A model generated the notes under the pieces. The model searched no databases and was not told the origin of the DNA. It worked only from the letters and a program-made list of their open reading frames with translations. Source: Spirosoma sp. 48-14 (GTDB taxonomy: Bacteria; Bacteroidota; Bacteroidia; Cytophagales; Spirosomataceae). From it: DNA of 64,000 bases. Numbering within the stretch: the stretch's first letter is position 1; every line of letters starts with the position of its first letter. The position numbers were made by a program, and so were the translations under genes. Shown in pieces: positions 44,711 through 53,898 of the stretch. The stretch spans positions 125,928 through 189,927 of the forward strand of contig NZ_MKUD01000088.1 in assembly GCF_001898575.1 (NCBI RefSeq), written 5' to 3'.

Positions 44711-45076
44711 ATGATTGTTGATATTGACTTGGCTGCCATCCAGCAATGCCCTGACTCGTTTATGTTAGCCGTAAATGACACGCTCAATGTGTTGGCAGGT
44801 AAATGGAAATTACCGATTATGGCCTCTTTAATTTTCGGCACAAAGCGGTTTAAGGAGCTGGAGCGGGAGATTCCTAAAATCACCCCCCGGATGCTCTCCA
44901 AGGAATTGCGGGATCTGGAGATGAATGGTATTATTGTCCGGACAGTCCGGGATACGATACCCGTTACCGTTGAATATGCACTGACCCCTTCCGGGAAATC
45001 ATTTAAGCAGGTATTGGATACAATGGTAGAATGGGGATTAGACCATCGAAAAAGAACGATGGAACAGGGGGAGTAG
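44711..45076 (+). CDS. HxlR-family transcriptional regulator, second copy
   Basis: A 121-residue winged-helix protein. Core sequence: VLAGKWKLPIMASLIFGTKR, FKELEREIPKITPRMLSKEL, RDLEMNGIIVRTVRDTIPVT. A CP pair (C13 in IQQCPDSF) stands before the first helix, the usual place of the redox-sensing Cys in YodB/CatR-like proteins. It is divergent from the SDR gene with palindromes between them. It is clearly different from the 41730 regulator, so the block has two related sensors. Confidence 0.85.
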   Translation: MIVDIDLAAIQQCPDSFMLAVNDTLNVLAGKWKLPIMASLIFGTKRFKELEREIPKITPRMLSKELRDLEMNGIIVRTVRDTIPVTVEYALTPSGKSFKQVLDTMVEWGLDHRKRTMEQGE

Positions 45077-45090
45077 CCTAAGCAAATTTA

Positions 45091-46002
45091 TTAGAGCGAT
45101 GCCAGGGCTACTGCGATTTTGGCTCCCGCTATTGCATTGTTTTTGATAAGGGCTATGTTCGCCTGCAAGCTTTCTCCCTGGGTATGGGTGGCAATGTATT
45201 TTAACAGAAAGGGGGTGATGTCTTTACCCGTAACCTGTTGGATGGTGGCAGTGGCTAGAGCCTGCTGGATATGGCTTTCAATTTTGTCGTTGGGTACCTG
45301 TTGATTTACGGGAACCGGATTCGCAATCAGCACTGAACCGTCTAGACCCAGCGCCCATTTGGTTTTGAGCATATCCGCAATTTGTTCTGGGGTATCGAGT
45401 CGGAGTGGTGACAAAAATGGGCTTTGATTGCTGTAAAAACCGGGAAGAGCGTCCTGCCCGATCGTAACGACGGGAATGCCTTTGGTTTCCAGATATTCAA
45501 GCGTGAGTCCAATATCCAGAATACTTTTGATACCGGCCGATACCACGGCTACCGACGTTTGTGCCATTTCAGTTAAGTCGGCCGATATATCCATGCTTTG
45601 CTCGGCTCCCCGATGAACACCCCCGATTCCTCCTGTGACGAATAGCCGAATGCCCGCCATGGCGGCAATGCGCATCGTAGCGGCTACAGTCGTGGCACCA
45701 TACAATCGTTGACTGATCACAAAAGGCATGTCGCGCAGGCTTACTTTCCACACATTTTCGGCCTGACCGAAGTATTCAAGTTGTGGTCGGGTAAGGCCGA
45801 CATGACATTTTCCGTCAAATACAGCAATGGTCGCCGGGATCGCTCCGTGTGCGCGAACCAGTTCTTCGACCTCCAGAGCCGTTTCCACATTTTGGGGCCA
45901 GGGCATGCCATGCGATATGATGGTCGATTCCAGCGCAACGACCGGCTTGCCTGTGGCAATAGCTTCAGCTACTTCAGGTTGTATGGCTAAATACGGATTC
46001 AT
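45091..46002 (-). CDS. psuG: Pseudouridine-5'-phosphate glycosidase
   Basis: A 303-residue enzyme that cleaves pseudouridine 5'-phosphate reversibly to uracil and ribose 5-phosphate. The sequence follows the PsuG/IndA family: VVALESTIISHGMPWPQNVE, TIAVFDGKCHVGLT, RLFVTGGIGGVHRGAEQSMD, GIPVVTIGQDALPGFYSNQS and TGKDITPFLLKYIATHTQGE. Length matches the family. The usual partner, pseudouridine kinase psuK, is not in this window. Confidence 0.92.
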   Translation of the reverse strand: MNPYLAIQPEVAEAIATGKPVVALESTIISHGMPWPQNVETALEVEELVRAHGAIPATIAVFDGKCHVGLTRPQLEYFGQAENVWKVSLRDMPFVISQRLYGATTVAATMRIAAMAGIRLFVTGGIGGVHRGAEQSMDISADLTEMAQTSVAVVSAGIKSILDIGLTLEYLETKGIPVVTIGQDALPGFYSNQSPFLSPLRLDTPEQIADMLKTKWALGLDGSVLIANPVPVNQQVPNDKIESHIQQALATATIQQVTGKDITPFLLKYIATHTQGESLQANIALIKNNAIAGAKIAVALASL

Positions 46003-46026
46003 ACGTGTTTGTAGAGAGAGGGCTGA

Positions 46027-47637
46027 TTACGGTTTTTGCGCAGTAAAGACCACCGTCGTAACCGATTGGGCGCTGATTGGCAGCCGGGAAACCGATGCAG
46101 TACGCTTTTTGAGATCTGTTGCAGCCGATGTTTCAAAGATCGATACGGAATTGAGCCGTTTGGGGAGACCCTTCACGTCAAGAAGAGTATCTGGCCCCGG
46201 ATTGACGATGACAAGTATCATTTGATTGCTGTCGATAGTGCGGTAAGCTGAGACAAGTGGTGCCGTAACCAGGCTGTCGTTTTGGTTAGACTGAGCTGCT
46301 ATACGAACCATTCCGGGCCGAACAAAACGAGCGAAGTTGCCCAGAGCCCAGAGCGTCTTAGAAGCCAGTGCATCTCCGCCAAACTGATTCTGGTCATTTT
46401 CGCCCATCTTGCCGTTCTTTTCCAGGTAAATCAGTCCGTCTTTGTAATTGTTGGCACTCAGGGCCAGCCACCATTGCCACGAAGCTGCATTCGCCAGGGT
46501 AAGGTCGGTATGAATTACGCGGGCCACATAAAGGGCGGTTTTCATGCCCAGGTCACGGCCTCCACCATTGATCTCCCCGTCATTATCACCCAATACACAA
46601 TACTCCGATTGCCAGAAACCAACCCCAGCCTGCTTCAACTTCGCACCAAGCTGTTGTCGGGTCGACTGGAGAAGCCGTATGGGGGAGGTGGTGAAATAGC
46701 TATGGCCACTCACCAGCCGTTCTACGTTGGGGAGGTTACCGATGTAGTCAGGACTATTGGAGGAGAACAAAGCGTCGATAACATTGTCCTGTCCGGTTTG
46801 GCTCCGATTCGTACCTCGTTGAGACAGGTAATTCAACTGACCCGCTTCACCTAGTGCCAGATGGGTACTGAGTTTACGACGGGTGAGTTCCTGGCTAAGG
46901 GCGCGTGCCAGCTCGGCCATGTCGGTGTTGGTGGCAGGAGTGCCTTCCTGCGTAGCCATTGTTTCCCCTTTCTTGATGCCCCAATCCCACTGGGGTTCGT
47001 TGAACGGGCTGAGGTAATGCATGGGCCAGCCTTTTCGGTCGAAATACTGTACCACATCGGCCAGAAAGCGCGTGTATTCGCCCAGCCGTTGGCGATTAAA
47101 GTTGTAATCACCTAATTTCCCCGACGCATAAGCCTTGCCGTTGGCCGTGAACTGAACGGGTGGTGAGTTGGTAAAACCGAGCAGATAAGGGACTTTACGT
47201 TGATGGGCCGCTTCGACAAACCATTGCTGGCCAGCCTGTTTCGACCAGTCGTAGGTGCCATCAGGGCGCTGAAAACATTCTGACCGACGCCAGGGACTGC
47301 GAATACCACTCGAATCGCCCTGTTCGGTGCTTCCGGCTCCGATGTTGAATCGCCACATCGATAGTCCGATGCCTTTAGGATTCCCGGACGCATCGGTATC
47401 CAGACTGAATAGCCAGTCGGCAATTTGCTGGCGGTTGGCTAGTGAATACTTGGTACCGACAAACTGCGCCGACCAGCAGTCCGATGCGCCGAAGCTGTGG
47501 ATGGTCTGATAGGTTTGATCGGGATGAAGAGTAACGACCAGCGGAGTAGGGTAGGCAGCCTGTTGGGCCAGGCCAAGGTGGGTCTTTGCCAGCAGGAAAA
47601 GTAAAGCTACAAAGGCCGTTATTCGCGATAGGAACAT
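46027..47637 (-). CDS. Secreted GH30-family O-glycosyl hydrolase
   Basis: A 536-residue glycosidase with a signal peptide ending GLAQ (about 25). The TIM-barrel catalytic pair is E214 in LSPFNEPQWDWG (acid/base) and E345 in FWQSEYCVLG (nucleophile), as in GH30; a beta-sandwich closes the C-terminus. IHSFGASDCWSAQFVG is the family's N-terminal motif. GH30 enzymes cleave xylan, beta-1,6-galactan or beta-glucans; the YYIGN/GGR features do not fix the substrate. The first ATG with signal peptide is 47637; an upstream TTG is rejected. It lies 24 bp upstream of psuG on the same strand. Confidence 0.85.
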   Translation of the reverse strand: MFLSRITAFVALLFLLAKTHLGLAQQAAYPTPLVVTLHPDQTYQTIHSFGASDCWSAQFVGTKYSLANRQQIADWLFSLDTDASGNPKGIGLSMWRFNIGAGSTEQGDSSGIRSPWRRSECFQRPDGTYDWSKQAGQQWFVEAAHQRKVPYLLGFTNSPPVQFTANGKAYASGKLGDYNFNRQRLGEYTRFLADVVQYFDRKGWPMHYLSPFNEPQWDWGIKKGETMATQEGTPATNTDMAELARALSQELTRRKLSTHLALGEAGQLNYLSQRGTNRSQTGQDNVIDALFSSNSPDYIGNLPNVERLVSGHSYFTTSPIRLLQSTRQQLGAKLKQAGVGFWQSEYCVLGDNDGEINGGGRDLGMKTALYVARVIHTDLTLANAASWQWWLALSANNYKDGLIYLEKNGKMGENDQNQFGGDALASKTLWALGNFARFVRPGMVRIAAQSNQNDSLVTAPLVSAYRTIDSNQMILVIVNPGPDTLLDVKGLPKRLNSVSIFETSAATDLKKRTASVSRLPISAQSVTTVVFTAQKP

Positions 47638-47901
47638 CAGAAAGAGTGGGGAATCGAGTCCGGTAATGTGTTCAGACAAAAGAAGTGATAAAAACGTAAA
47701 CTACCTGCATACGGAGCGGACAAGGTAGCAGAAACTGGAAAAGACAAGAAAAACAGAGTAATCGGCTTCGGGTAGACTGTTGCTAACGTATTCCTTTTTG
47801 TAACTGGAAGAAATTGGTAAAGAACTGTAATTGTTTACTTTACACCATTCGTTAAATACCTTATCTTCGACCAGCCAACTATACCCTTCCTCCTTCTGAA
47901 T

Positions 47902-49626
47902 ATGTTTCCCCATCCTTTGATTCGACTCATCAACTGTAGTCTTTGGCTGACCTGTCTGCTCACGGCCCGTTTATCCATGGCGCAAGTGCAGACCATGGAT
48001 ACCATGCAAACCGATGAGCGTATTGTATTCCTGCGAGCCATAACCCGGAAATATTTTGCTGATACGACGAAGGTAATGGCCATGCTGGATAGCGCCCGTA
48101 CCTTTTGTGACGATCGGGACGATGCGTTTATGATCTGGTATGTAACGCTTTTACAGGTGCACTATCAGTATATCTATCAGCATGATGAACTTCCCCAAAA
48201 GATTGCCTTTCTGAAAAGCAAACAGGCTTATTTTGACCAGTCGCCCTATCCGGTTATTCGGGCTACCTATTACTGCCACCTAAGCAATGAATATTTCCGA
48301 AACCTGGAATTCACGGAAGCCTTCAAATTTTACTTTCGTGCCCGGCAAATTTTTGAACAGATTGGCTATCAGGATATACCCGAAGCTGTCGATTACCTCT
48401 ATTATTTCTTTCGCTTTCACTACTATTTTGAAGATTACCGGACGGCGATTCATTATGTCAGCTTAGCTGAAAAATACAATAAATGGAAGCTGATTGCGGA
48501 TTGGTTCTTAATCAATAACCGGGGGGTTGCCTATTTAAAAATTAACGACTATACGAACGCGAAAAAGACGTTTTTAGAAACCATTGCCGTGGCTAAAGCG
48601 GGGCACAATGATACGTATGTGGGCATTGGGAGTGGCAACTATGGCAATACGCTTCGCCTGGAGGGAAAATACAAAGAATCACTCCCGTATTTGTATAAAG
48701 ATGTGGCAATCAACGAGAAAGAAGTGCCCGATAATTCAGCGATTACCTGCCTGTACATCGCTTATTCACTCATTAAGCTCGATAGCCTGGCCAAAGCCCA
48801 GACCTACATAAAGCGGTCACTTCAGTTACAGCCCAACTGGTTCTGGAGTAATTACGGGCCCATGTATTATGAGGTGAACGCGCTGTATTATCAGAAAGCA
48901 GGAAACCTGGAAGCGGCCATCCGGTATAAAGATTCGCTGGTCGTCAAGAAGGATTCGCTTCGAAGAATTTTTGATAATCGGTTGCTGGCGGCTGCCCAGG
49001 CACAGATGGCTGCCGAAAAATACCTCAACGACTTAGCCAATATTGAAGCGGAGAAGGATAATGCCCTGCTCCGGCGTAATATCTTCATTGCCGTTCTGGT
49101 TATTGTTACGATCGCCATCATTTACGCAGTCAATCAACGACGGAAGCGGGAAAAACAACTCCAGGAAGCCGAGAAGAAGCGGGCCGATGATTTACTGGCG
49201 CACGCAACGGAGCAACTGGCTCTGTATATGGAGAACCTGAAAGATAAAAACGAACTCATCGAAAAAATGGCGCTTGAGTTGAATCCGTCAGAGCCACAAT
49301 CGCCGGAAGCAGCCATTGTTGATACCCGAATCGAATCCTTGCGCCAGAGTGTAATTCTGACAGAAAGCAACTGGCTTGAATTCAAGCAATTATTCGAGCG
49401 GGTCTACCCGCATTTCTTCGATAATCTGCTCACAAAGTATCAGGATCTAACCCCCGCCGAAGTTCGGTTACTGGCCTTGCTCAAACTAAATATCGCATCT
49501 CGCGAAATGGCTTATATGCTGGGGGTCTCCATTGAATCCTTACGCAAATCTCGGTATCGTCTGCGAAAAAAACTGGAAACACAACAGGCTGATACCGACC
49601 TTAAAGGGCTTATTGTGCATTTGTAG
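47902..49626 (+). CDS. Membrane-anchored TPR sensor with C-terminal LuxR-like HTH
   Basis: A 574-residue protein: signal peptide (ending RLSMAQ), about 350 periplasmic residues of tetratricopeptide-type helices (for example NRGVAYLKINDYTNAKKTF), one membrane helix (about 393-412; IFIAVLVIVTIAIIYAVN), a cytoplasmic coiled coil rich in Lys/Glu, and a C-terminal HTH (about 500-560; LTPAEVRLLALLKLNIASRE then MLGVSIESLRKSRYRLRKKL). This architecture is a one-protein transmembrane transcription factor common in Bacteroidota. It is the first plus-strand gene before the secreted-protein operon and may control it; the GTCCACG repeats at 49702 are a possible target. Confidence 0.85.
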   Translation: MFPHPLIRLINCSLWLTCLLTARLSMAQVQTMDTMQTDERIVFLRAITRKYFADTTKVMAMLDSARTFCDDRDDAFMIWYVTLLQVHYQYIYQHDELPQKIAFLKSKQAYFDQSPYPVIRATYYCHLSNEYFRNLEFTEAFKFYFRARQIFEQIGYQDIPEAVDYLYYFFRFHYYFEDYRTAIHYVSLAEKYNKWKLIADWFLINNRGVAYLKINDYTNAKKTFLETIAVAKAGHNDTYVGIGSGNYGNTLRLEGKYKESLPYLYKDVAINEKEVPDNSAITCLYIAYSLIKLDSLAKAQTYIKRSLQLQPNWFWSNYGPMYYEVNALYYQKAGNLEAAIRYKDSLVVKKDSLRRIFDNRLLAAAQAQMAAEKYLNDLANIEAEKDNALLRRNIFIAVLVIVTIAIIYAVNQRRKREKQLQEAEKKRADDLLAHATEQLALYMENLKDKNELIEKMALELNPSEPQSPEAAIVDTRIESLRQSVILTESNWLEFKQLFERVYPHFFDNLLTKYQDLTPAEVRLLALLKLNIASREMAYMLGVSIESLRKSRYRLRKKLETQQADTDLKGLIVHL

Positions 49627-49701
49627 TGGTACCTCCCAAAGGTAAGGGTAAGCCCGCTGGAAATCTGGTTATTTGCACTGGAAATGGCTATTTTTAGGCT
49701 T

Positions 49702-49754
49702 GTCCACGGTTTTGTCCACGCTGGTTTGCGTTGCCGTCCACGATTTTGTCCACG
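49702..49754. promoter_or_regulatory. Four GTCCACG direct repeats upstream of the secreted-protein operon
   Basis: GTCCACG occurs at 49702, 49714, 49736 and 49748, arranged as two copies of a 19-bp unit (GTCCACGRTTTTGTCCACG) 34 bp apart. They lie between the HTH regulator and the first gene of the operon (49826). The spacing is regular enough for a tandem operator. Confidence 0.5.
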
Positions 49755-49825
49755 TCCAACATTGGGTTTTCTTCACGTATTGGAGGTGTTTTACATCGTT
49801 GCTTTTGACCTAATACACTGCAGCG

Positions 49826-50044
49826 ATGCCTTCCTTCTTTCAAAATCCCGTCGATCGTAAATGGCTGATCATATTGGCCATAATCCTCCTGCTGTTCGTC
49901 TTTATGGGCTATTGTGTGTGGCTCTATTACAGCTACCATGTAAAAAAACTGGACCATCAGAAGCTCATCCTGCTGCCCGATAGCTATCCGTGGTCCGTTG
50001 TGGACGTGTGGGTGCGATTGAAAGAAACCATTCAGATGACCTGA
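49826..50044 (+). CDS. Small one-TM protein
   Basis: A 72-residue protein with one hydrophobic helix (WLIILAIILLLFVFMGYCVW) after a short polar N-terminus, and a polar C-terminal tail (SYPWSVVDVWVRLKETIQ). No family recognised. It is 53 bp upstream of the outer-membrane protein gene and is probably the first gene of the operon. Confidence 0.5.
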   Translation: MPSFFQNPVDRKWLIILAIILLLFVFMGYCVWLYYSYHVKKLDHQKLILLPDSYPWSVVDVWVRLKETIQMT

Positions 50045-50097
50045 ATCATCCGGCTAGTCAGCACAACTCTGCTCTGAAATGAACCCTTCTCTAACCC

Positions 50098-51822
50098 ATG
50101 AAACAAATCGTTACTGTCGGCTGTCTTCTACTCCTTTTCTGGCTTGGAAGACGAACCTGTCTGGGCCAAAACCTGGACCCAAACGCCTATAAGGGTGGGG
50201 AAAACAAACTAAAACTGACGGGCGGCCTGTCGGCTAATATGGTGTATATGTCTAACCAGGCCTCGACGATTACGCCCGTCAGTTATTTTGTGAGCGGCAA
50301 CCTCAATTTGACCTATAAGACGTTTACGCTACCATTTAGCTTCAACTATTCCAATCGGACGTTTTCGTATAGCCAGCCTTTTTCGTTCAACTTCGTCACC
50401 TTTCGTCCGACCTACAAGTGGATTTCAGCCGAGATTGGGACCTGTTTCATGACTTTTTCGCCCTACTCGCTGAATGGACATCAGTTTCAGGGCGCCGGGG
50501 TCAATCTGACGCCTAACCGTTGGAGTATCAGCCTGATGTACGGTCGGCTGCTAAAAGCTACGGAAGGCGACCTGCTGGCTACAGTTCCTGTGATACCCAC
50601 CTACCGACGGATGGGAATGGGACTGAAAACGCAGTACCGAACGGATAAATATACCGTTGGTCTAACCCTATTCAGTGCATCCGATAATCCGGCTTCCTTG
50701 CCCGGCTTGCCCGACAGTCTGCGACCACAACCCAAAGAAAATCTGGTAGTTGGCCTGGATTTCAGTACCACATTGTTTAAACGATTGCAACTCAATGGCG
50801 AATACAATTCCAGTTCGCTGAATGCTGATAAGAATCAGGTTAGCGATGAAAGCATCAGCCGGAAGACGCTGTCGGGTTTGTTTTTCAGACGTGGCGTAGC
50901 TATACAATCGTACAACAGTATTCGGCTGGGACTGAATTATAATCTGGTTCGGCTGGGTGGGATAATCGGGGTTGATTACCAGCGAGTTGATCCCGATTAT
51001 GTGACACTGGGCGGGTACTATTTCGTCAACGATATCGAGAACATATCCCTCCGATACAGCCAAACCCTTTTCTCCGGGAAGGTTAATTTTTCGGGTAGTG
51101 CCGGACTTCAGCAGGACGACATCGAGCATAAAAAATCATCCAGCCAGCGAAGGGTAGTTGGTATGGCGACGATCAATGCCAACCTGAGTCCGAAACTATC
51201 CGTTGGTTTCAATTTTTCGAGTTATACCTCGTATGCCTTTATCCGGACGGCCTTCGATAACATTCGCAAGCTGAATCCATTCGAGCAACTGGATACCCTG
51301 AATTACCGGCAGATCAACCAAACGGTTTCCACGAATATCAACTACGCCATTTCCAGTACCGAAACGGCTGTCCACGGCCTGAATCTGAGTGCGTCGTGGA
51401 TGGAATCGGTTAATAAGCAGGACGATATAGTCCGAACCGGGCAGGAGTCAGGGTTTATTAATTCGTCGCTGCTATACAATTACGCGCAGCCTAAACGGGC
51501 GCAAAGTTTTGGGCTAGGGTTAAACGGAAGTTATAACAGCATCGGCACTCAGCAGTCACTGTCGATTGGGCCGTTGTTTAATTTTCAGAAAAGCTTTCTG
51601 GCCAATAAGCTAACCACAAATGCATCTCTGGCTTATATATACACCAGCGATCAGGGGTATGATACCCAAACGGGGGCTGTCAACCTACGCGGAAGTGCCG
51701 CCTACAAGGTGGATAAGATGAACAGCTTTGCGGGTAACCTTGGCTTTACGCAGCTAGCGGGTAGTGGTCTGAGCACCCGAAGTTATGTTTCGCTGACGGT
51801 CGGTTATGTCAATCGTTTTTAA
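50098..51822 (+). CDS. Large outer-membrane beta-barrel protein of surface operon
   Basis: A 574-residue exported protein, signal peptide ending RTCLGQ. The mature part consists of alternating amphipathic strands with aromatic ends (TFTLPFSFNYSNRTFSYSQP; YKWISAEIGTCFMTFSPYS; NTFAGNLGFTQLAGSG-like), ending YVSLTVGYVNRF with a C-terminal Phe, as expected for an outer-membrane barrel of many strands. I recognise no named family. It is 12 bp upstream of the TANFOR-like gene, so a role as membrane anchor or secretion pore for the surface proteins is a reasonable inference. Confidence 0.7.
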   Translation: MKQIVTVGCLLLLFWLGRRTCLGQNLDPNAYKGGENKLKLTGGLSANMVYMSNQASTITPVSYFVSGNLNLTYKTFTLPFSFNYSNRTFSYSQPFSFNFVTFRPTYKWISAEIGTCFMTFSPYSLNGHQFQGAGVNLTPNRWSISLMYGRLLKATEGDLLATVPVIPTYRRMGMGLKTQYRTDKYTVGLTLFSASDNPASLPGLPDSLRPQPKENLVVGLDFSTTLFKRLQLNGEYNSSSLNADKNQVSDESISRKTLSGLFFRRGVAIQSYNSIRLGLNYNLVRLGGIIGVDYQRVDPDYVTLGGYYFVNDIENISLRYSQTLFSGKVNFSGSAGLQQDDIEHKKSSSQRRVVGMATINANLSPKLSVGFNFSSYTSYAFIRTAFDNIRKLNPFEQLDTLNYRQINQTVSTNINYAISSTETAVHGLNLSASWMESVNKQDDIVRTGQESGFINSSLLYNYAQPKRAQSFGLGLNGSYNSIGTQQSLSIGPLFNFQKSFLANKLTTNASLAYIYTSDQGYDTQTGAVNLRGSAAYKVDKMNSFAGNLGFTQLAGSGLSTRSYVSLTVGYVNRF

Positions 51823-51834
51823 CGCTGGATACGC

Positions 51835-53373
51835 ATGCGATACTTCCGCTTTATAACCCTATATAGCCTGTTGTTCCTCATAGGACTGCTGACGAACGGG
51901 TATGCCCAGCATTTTCCGGTGCAGGCTACCTTTTACGCCAAACCTCCGTATCCAATCAATCTGGCTGACTATGCGAATCCACTAGGGCAGAACCTGAGTC
52001 TGAAAGTAATTCTACGCGATCTGAACCTGGACCCCACGCAGGTCTATTTTCGATTTACTGTTACGGGGGGAGGACTGTCTCTGAGCAACCCACCCCGGCT
52101 GGGTAGCCAACCCGTTTTTACGCTAACCCCAGGCTTTGTGCAAACGTTTACCCAGGCCGATTTCGGACGATATTTTAACTGGGAAAATCTGGGTGTTTCG
52201 CCTATCGTATATAGCAAACCGTTAGGTGAAGGTATTTATACCTTTTCGGTCGATGTGATCGATGTGCTGACCAATAAATCGCTGTCGGGAGCGGTTCCTT
52301 TACCACCTGTCTGGCTGGTTGTGAACGACCCTCCTTTACTTACATTTCCGGCCAATCAGAGTTTGGTTAAGGTGATCAATCCGCAGAATACGGTTTTTCA
52401 GTGGGTGCCCCGCCAGCGTCAGGCAAACGCCGTCGAATACGATTTCGTGCTGACCGAACTTATTGTTCCCGCAAATTATGGCGGTAATCTGCAAAACTTG
52501 TTCTTAGCGCAACCACCCTATTACAAGACGACCACGACCAACACTACGCTGCTATTTGGGCCCGGTATGCCTCCCCTGATTCCCGGACGAACGTATGGGT
52601 TTCGGGTTCGGGCGAGGGCAAAAATGGGTTTCGAAGACGTAGGCATTTTCCGAAACGATGGCTATAGCGAGATTTTTACGTTTACCTATGGCGAGAAGAA
52701 CCGGGCACCCAGTATTACCACGGCCCGATGGGATGTCGATGGAAAGGCTGTTGTGGTCTGGTCGGGTGTTGATCAGCAAGTTCGGTATGATCTGCAATAC
52801 CGCGATCCGTTTGCCAATGTGGTCAATGCCATAGCCATTGTCGCTACGCCGATTATGACCAGTGCGATCAAATCGAGCAATACCACTTCCGGGAGTAGTG
52901 CCACAGCTCCAACGTCGATTCTATATAACCTGGAAAACCCAACCCTGACGAAGCTGGGAAACAACACCTATTCGGCGAAAATCGCGCTGGATAATACCAG
53001 AGCCTACAATTTTCAGGTGGGTGGAATCACGGCCCAGGCTACCGATCAGATGCTGTATTCAGCCCCTGTTTTTTTGGCAAAACTGGATTGGACAACGGTA
53101 TCGGTGGCGGGCATCACGCGCGACAACAATGACTATCTGGCCCAGCTAACGGGTAAAAGCCGGAAGAAGAACCCGAATCCGCTGGTGGCTACCTGCCAGA
53201 ACCCGACTGTGAATCCCACCGATCAAACCAAAAATAACGTGGCTATCGGCGACACCCTGCACGTGGGGGGGACCGATGTGCGGGTCGTTTCGACTGAGTA
53301 CGCCCAGGCCATGATTAAAACGACGGGGGGGGGAGCAGCGCCATCAAACTGTATTTCTCCGACAACTTCGTGA
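51835..53373 (+). CDS. TANFOR-domain-like surface protein, interrupted by frameshift
   Basis: A 512-residue reading frame with a signal peptide ending TNGYAQ. The N-terminal 160 residues match the TANFOR-type pattern: ATFYAKPPYPINLADYANPL, a strand region ending in LTPGFVQTFTQADFGRYFNW, GEGIYTFSVDVIDVLTNKSL, then NDPPLLTFPANQS. A fibronectin-III-like region follows (QWVPRQRQANAVEYDFVLTE). The frame runs through a G9 tract at 53325-53333 and then ends in junk-like residues. In another frame the sequence continues sensibly as SSAIKLYFSDNFVINQYNEV, so the true product probably extends to 53858. Function unknown; the family is secreted and surface-located. Confidence 0.75.
   Translation: MRYFRFITLYSLLFLIGLLTNGYAQHFPVQATFYAKPPYPINLADYANPLGQNLSLKVILRDLNLDPTQVYFRFTVTGGGLSLSNPPRLGSQPVFTLTPGFVQTFTQADFGRYFNWENLGVSPIVYSKPLGEGIYTFSVDVIDVLTNKSLSGAVPLPPVWLVVNDPPLLTFPANQSLVKVINPQNTVFQWVPRQRQANAVEYDFVLTELIVPANYGGNLQNLFLAQPPYYKTTTTNTTLLFGPGMPPLIPGRTYGFRVRARAKMGFEDVGIFRNDGYSEIFTFTYGEKNRAPSITTARWDVDGKAVVVWSGVDQQVRYDLQYRDPFANVVNAIAIVATPIMTSAIKSSNTTSGSSATAPTSILYNLENPTLTKLGNNTYSAKIALDNTRAYNFQVGGITAQATDQMLYSAPVFLAKLDWTTVSVAGITRDNNDYLAQLTGKSRKKNPNPLVATCQNPTVNPTDQTKNNVAIGDTLHVGGTDVRVVSTEYAQAMIKTTGGGAAPSNCISPTTS
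53325..53333 (+). repeat. G9 homopolymer at a reading-frame break
   Basis: Nine G residues within the TANFOR-like gene. One extra G, or two fewer, would join the upstream frame to the frame ending at 53858. Candidates: contingency locus, ribosomal -1 slippage, or sequencing error. Confidence 0.85.
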
Positions 53374-53858
53374 TTAATCAGTACAACGAGGTGATTTCCG
53401 GCTATTTGACCAGCGAGCCGACTGGGAAACGGATTTCACTGGTCGATGGCAATGCGGATATGTCGGGCGATGTAACCGACCAGACGATTAAACGACTCGG
53501 CGTTCAGATCGATTCGCTCAAAACACTGGGTAACCAGATTTTCGACGAGTCGAAGAACAACGTACAGAATCATGTGGGCTTCATCCTGCGGGTGAATTTT
53601 CAGTTGGTCAGTTTGAAAAATCGGCTGACGGAGAAACAAACAGCCCTCACGGCCTGCCTGAATACCGTAGTGAATCAGCTAACGACGGAAACCAATACCC
53701 AGAAAAAACAGGATTTGCAAAAACTGCGAACGTTGTTGCAGACACAGGTAGCTGACAATGGACGCAATCTGACGAATCTGACCACGTATCTGGATAATTA
53801 CCTGCTGCTCGGAGCCGATGTGGTGTCGATACTGCTACCCAAACTTTTTATGCTTTAA
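53370..53858 (+). pseudogene. C-terminal continuation of the TANFOR-like protein (different frame)
   Basis: This frame is open from at least the G9 tract to the TAA at 53856. Annotated alone it would start at a GTG (53370) and give 162 residues: INQYNEVISGYLTSEPTGKR, then a helical region with a long coiled-coil-like stretch (LKNRLTEKQTALTACLNTVV). It has no signal peptide. Its first residues are better explained as the middle of a protein, since the codons before 53370 in the same frame also read as good protein. I take it as the rest of the gene beginning at 51835. Confidence 0.7.
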
Positions 53859-53898
53859 CTGGCTGTTTCCAACCCTGACCCGATTTGCTACTATCGAT

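Noticed and set aside
45091..46002. Complete pseudouridine catabolic operon
   Set aside because: Only psuG is present; the neighbour is a GH30 glycosidase and no kinase of the PfkB type was found.
53264..53271. Poly-G run shortly before the G9 tract
   Set aside because: The G run (seven bases) here is in frame on both sides and needs no frameshift; the break is only at 53325-53333.
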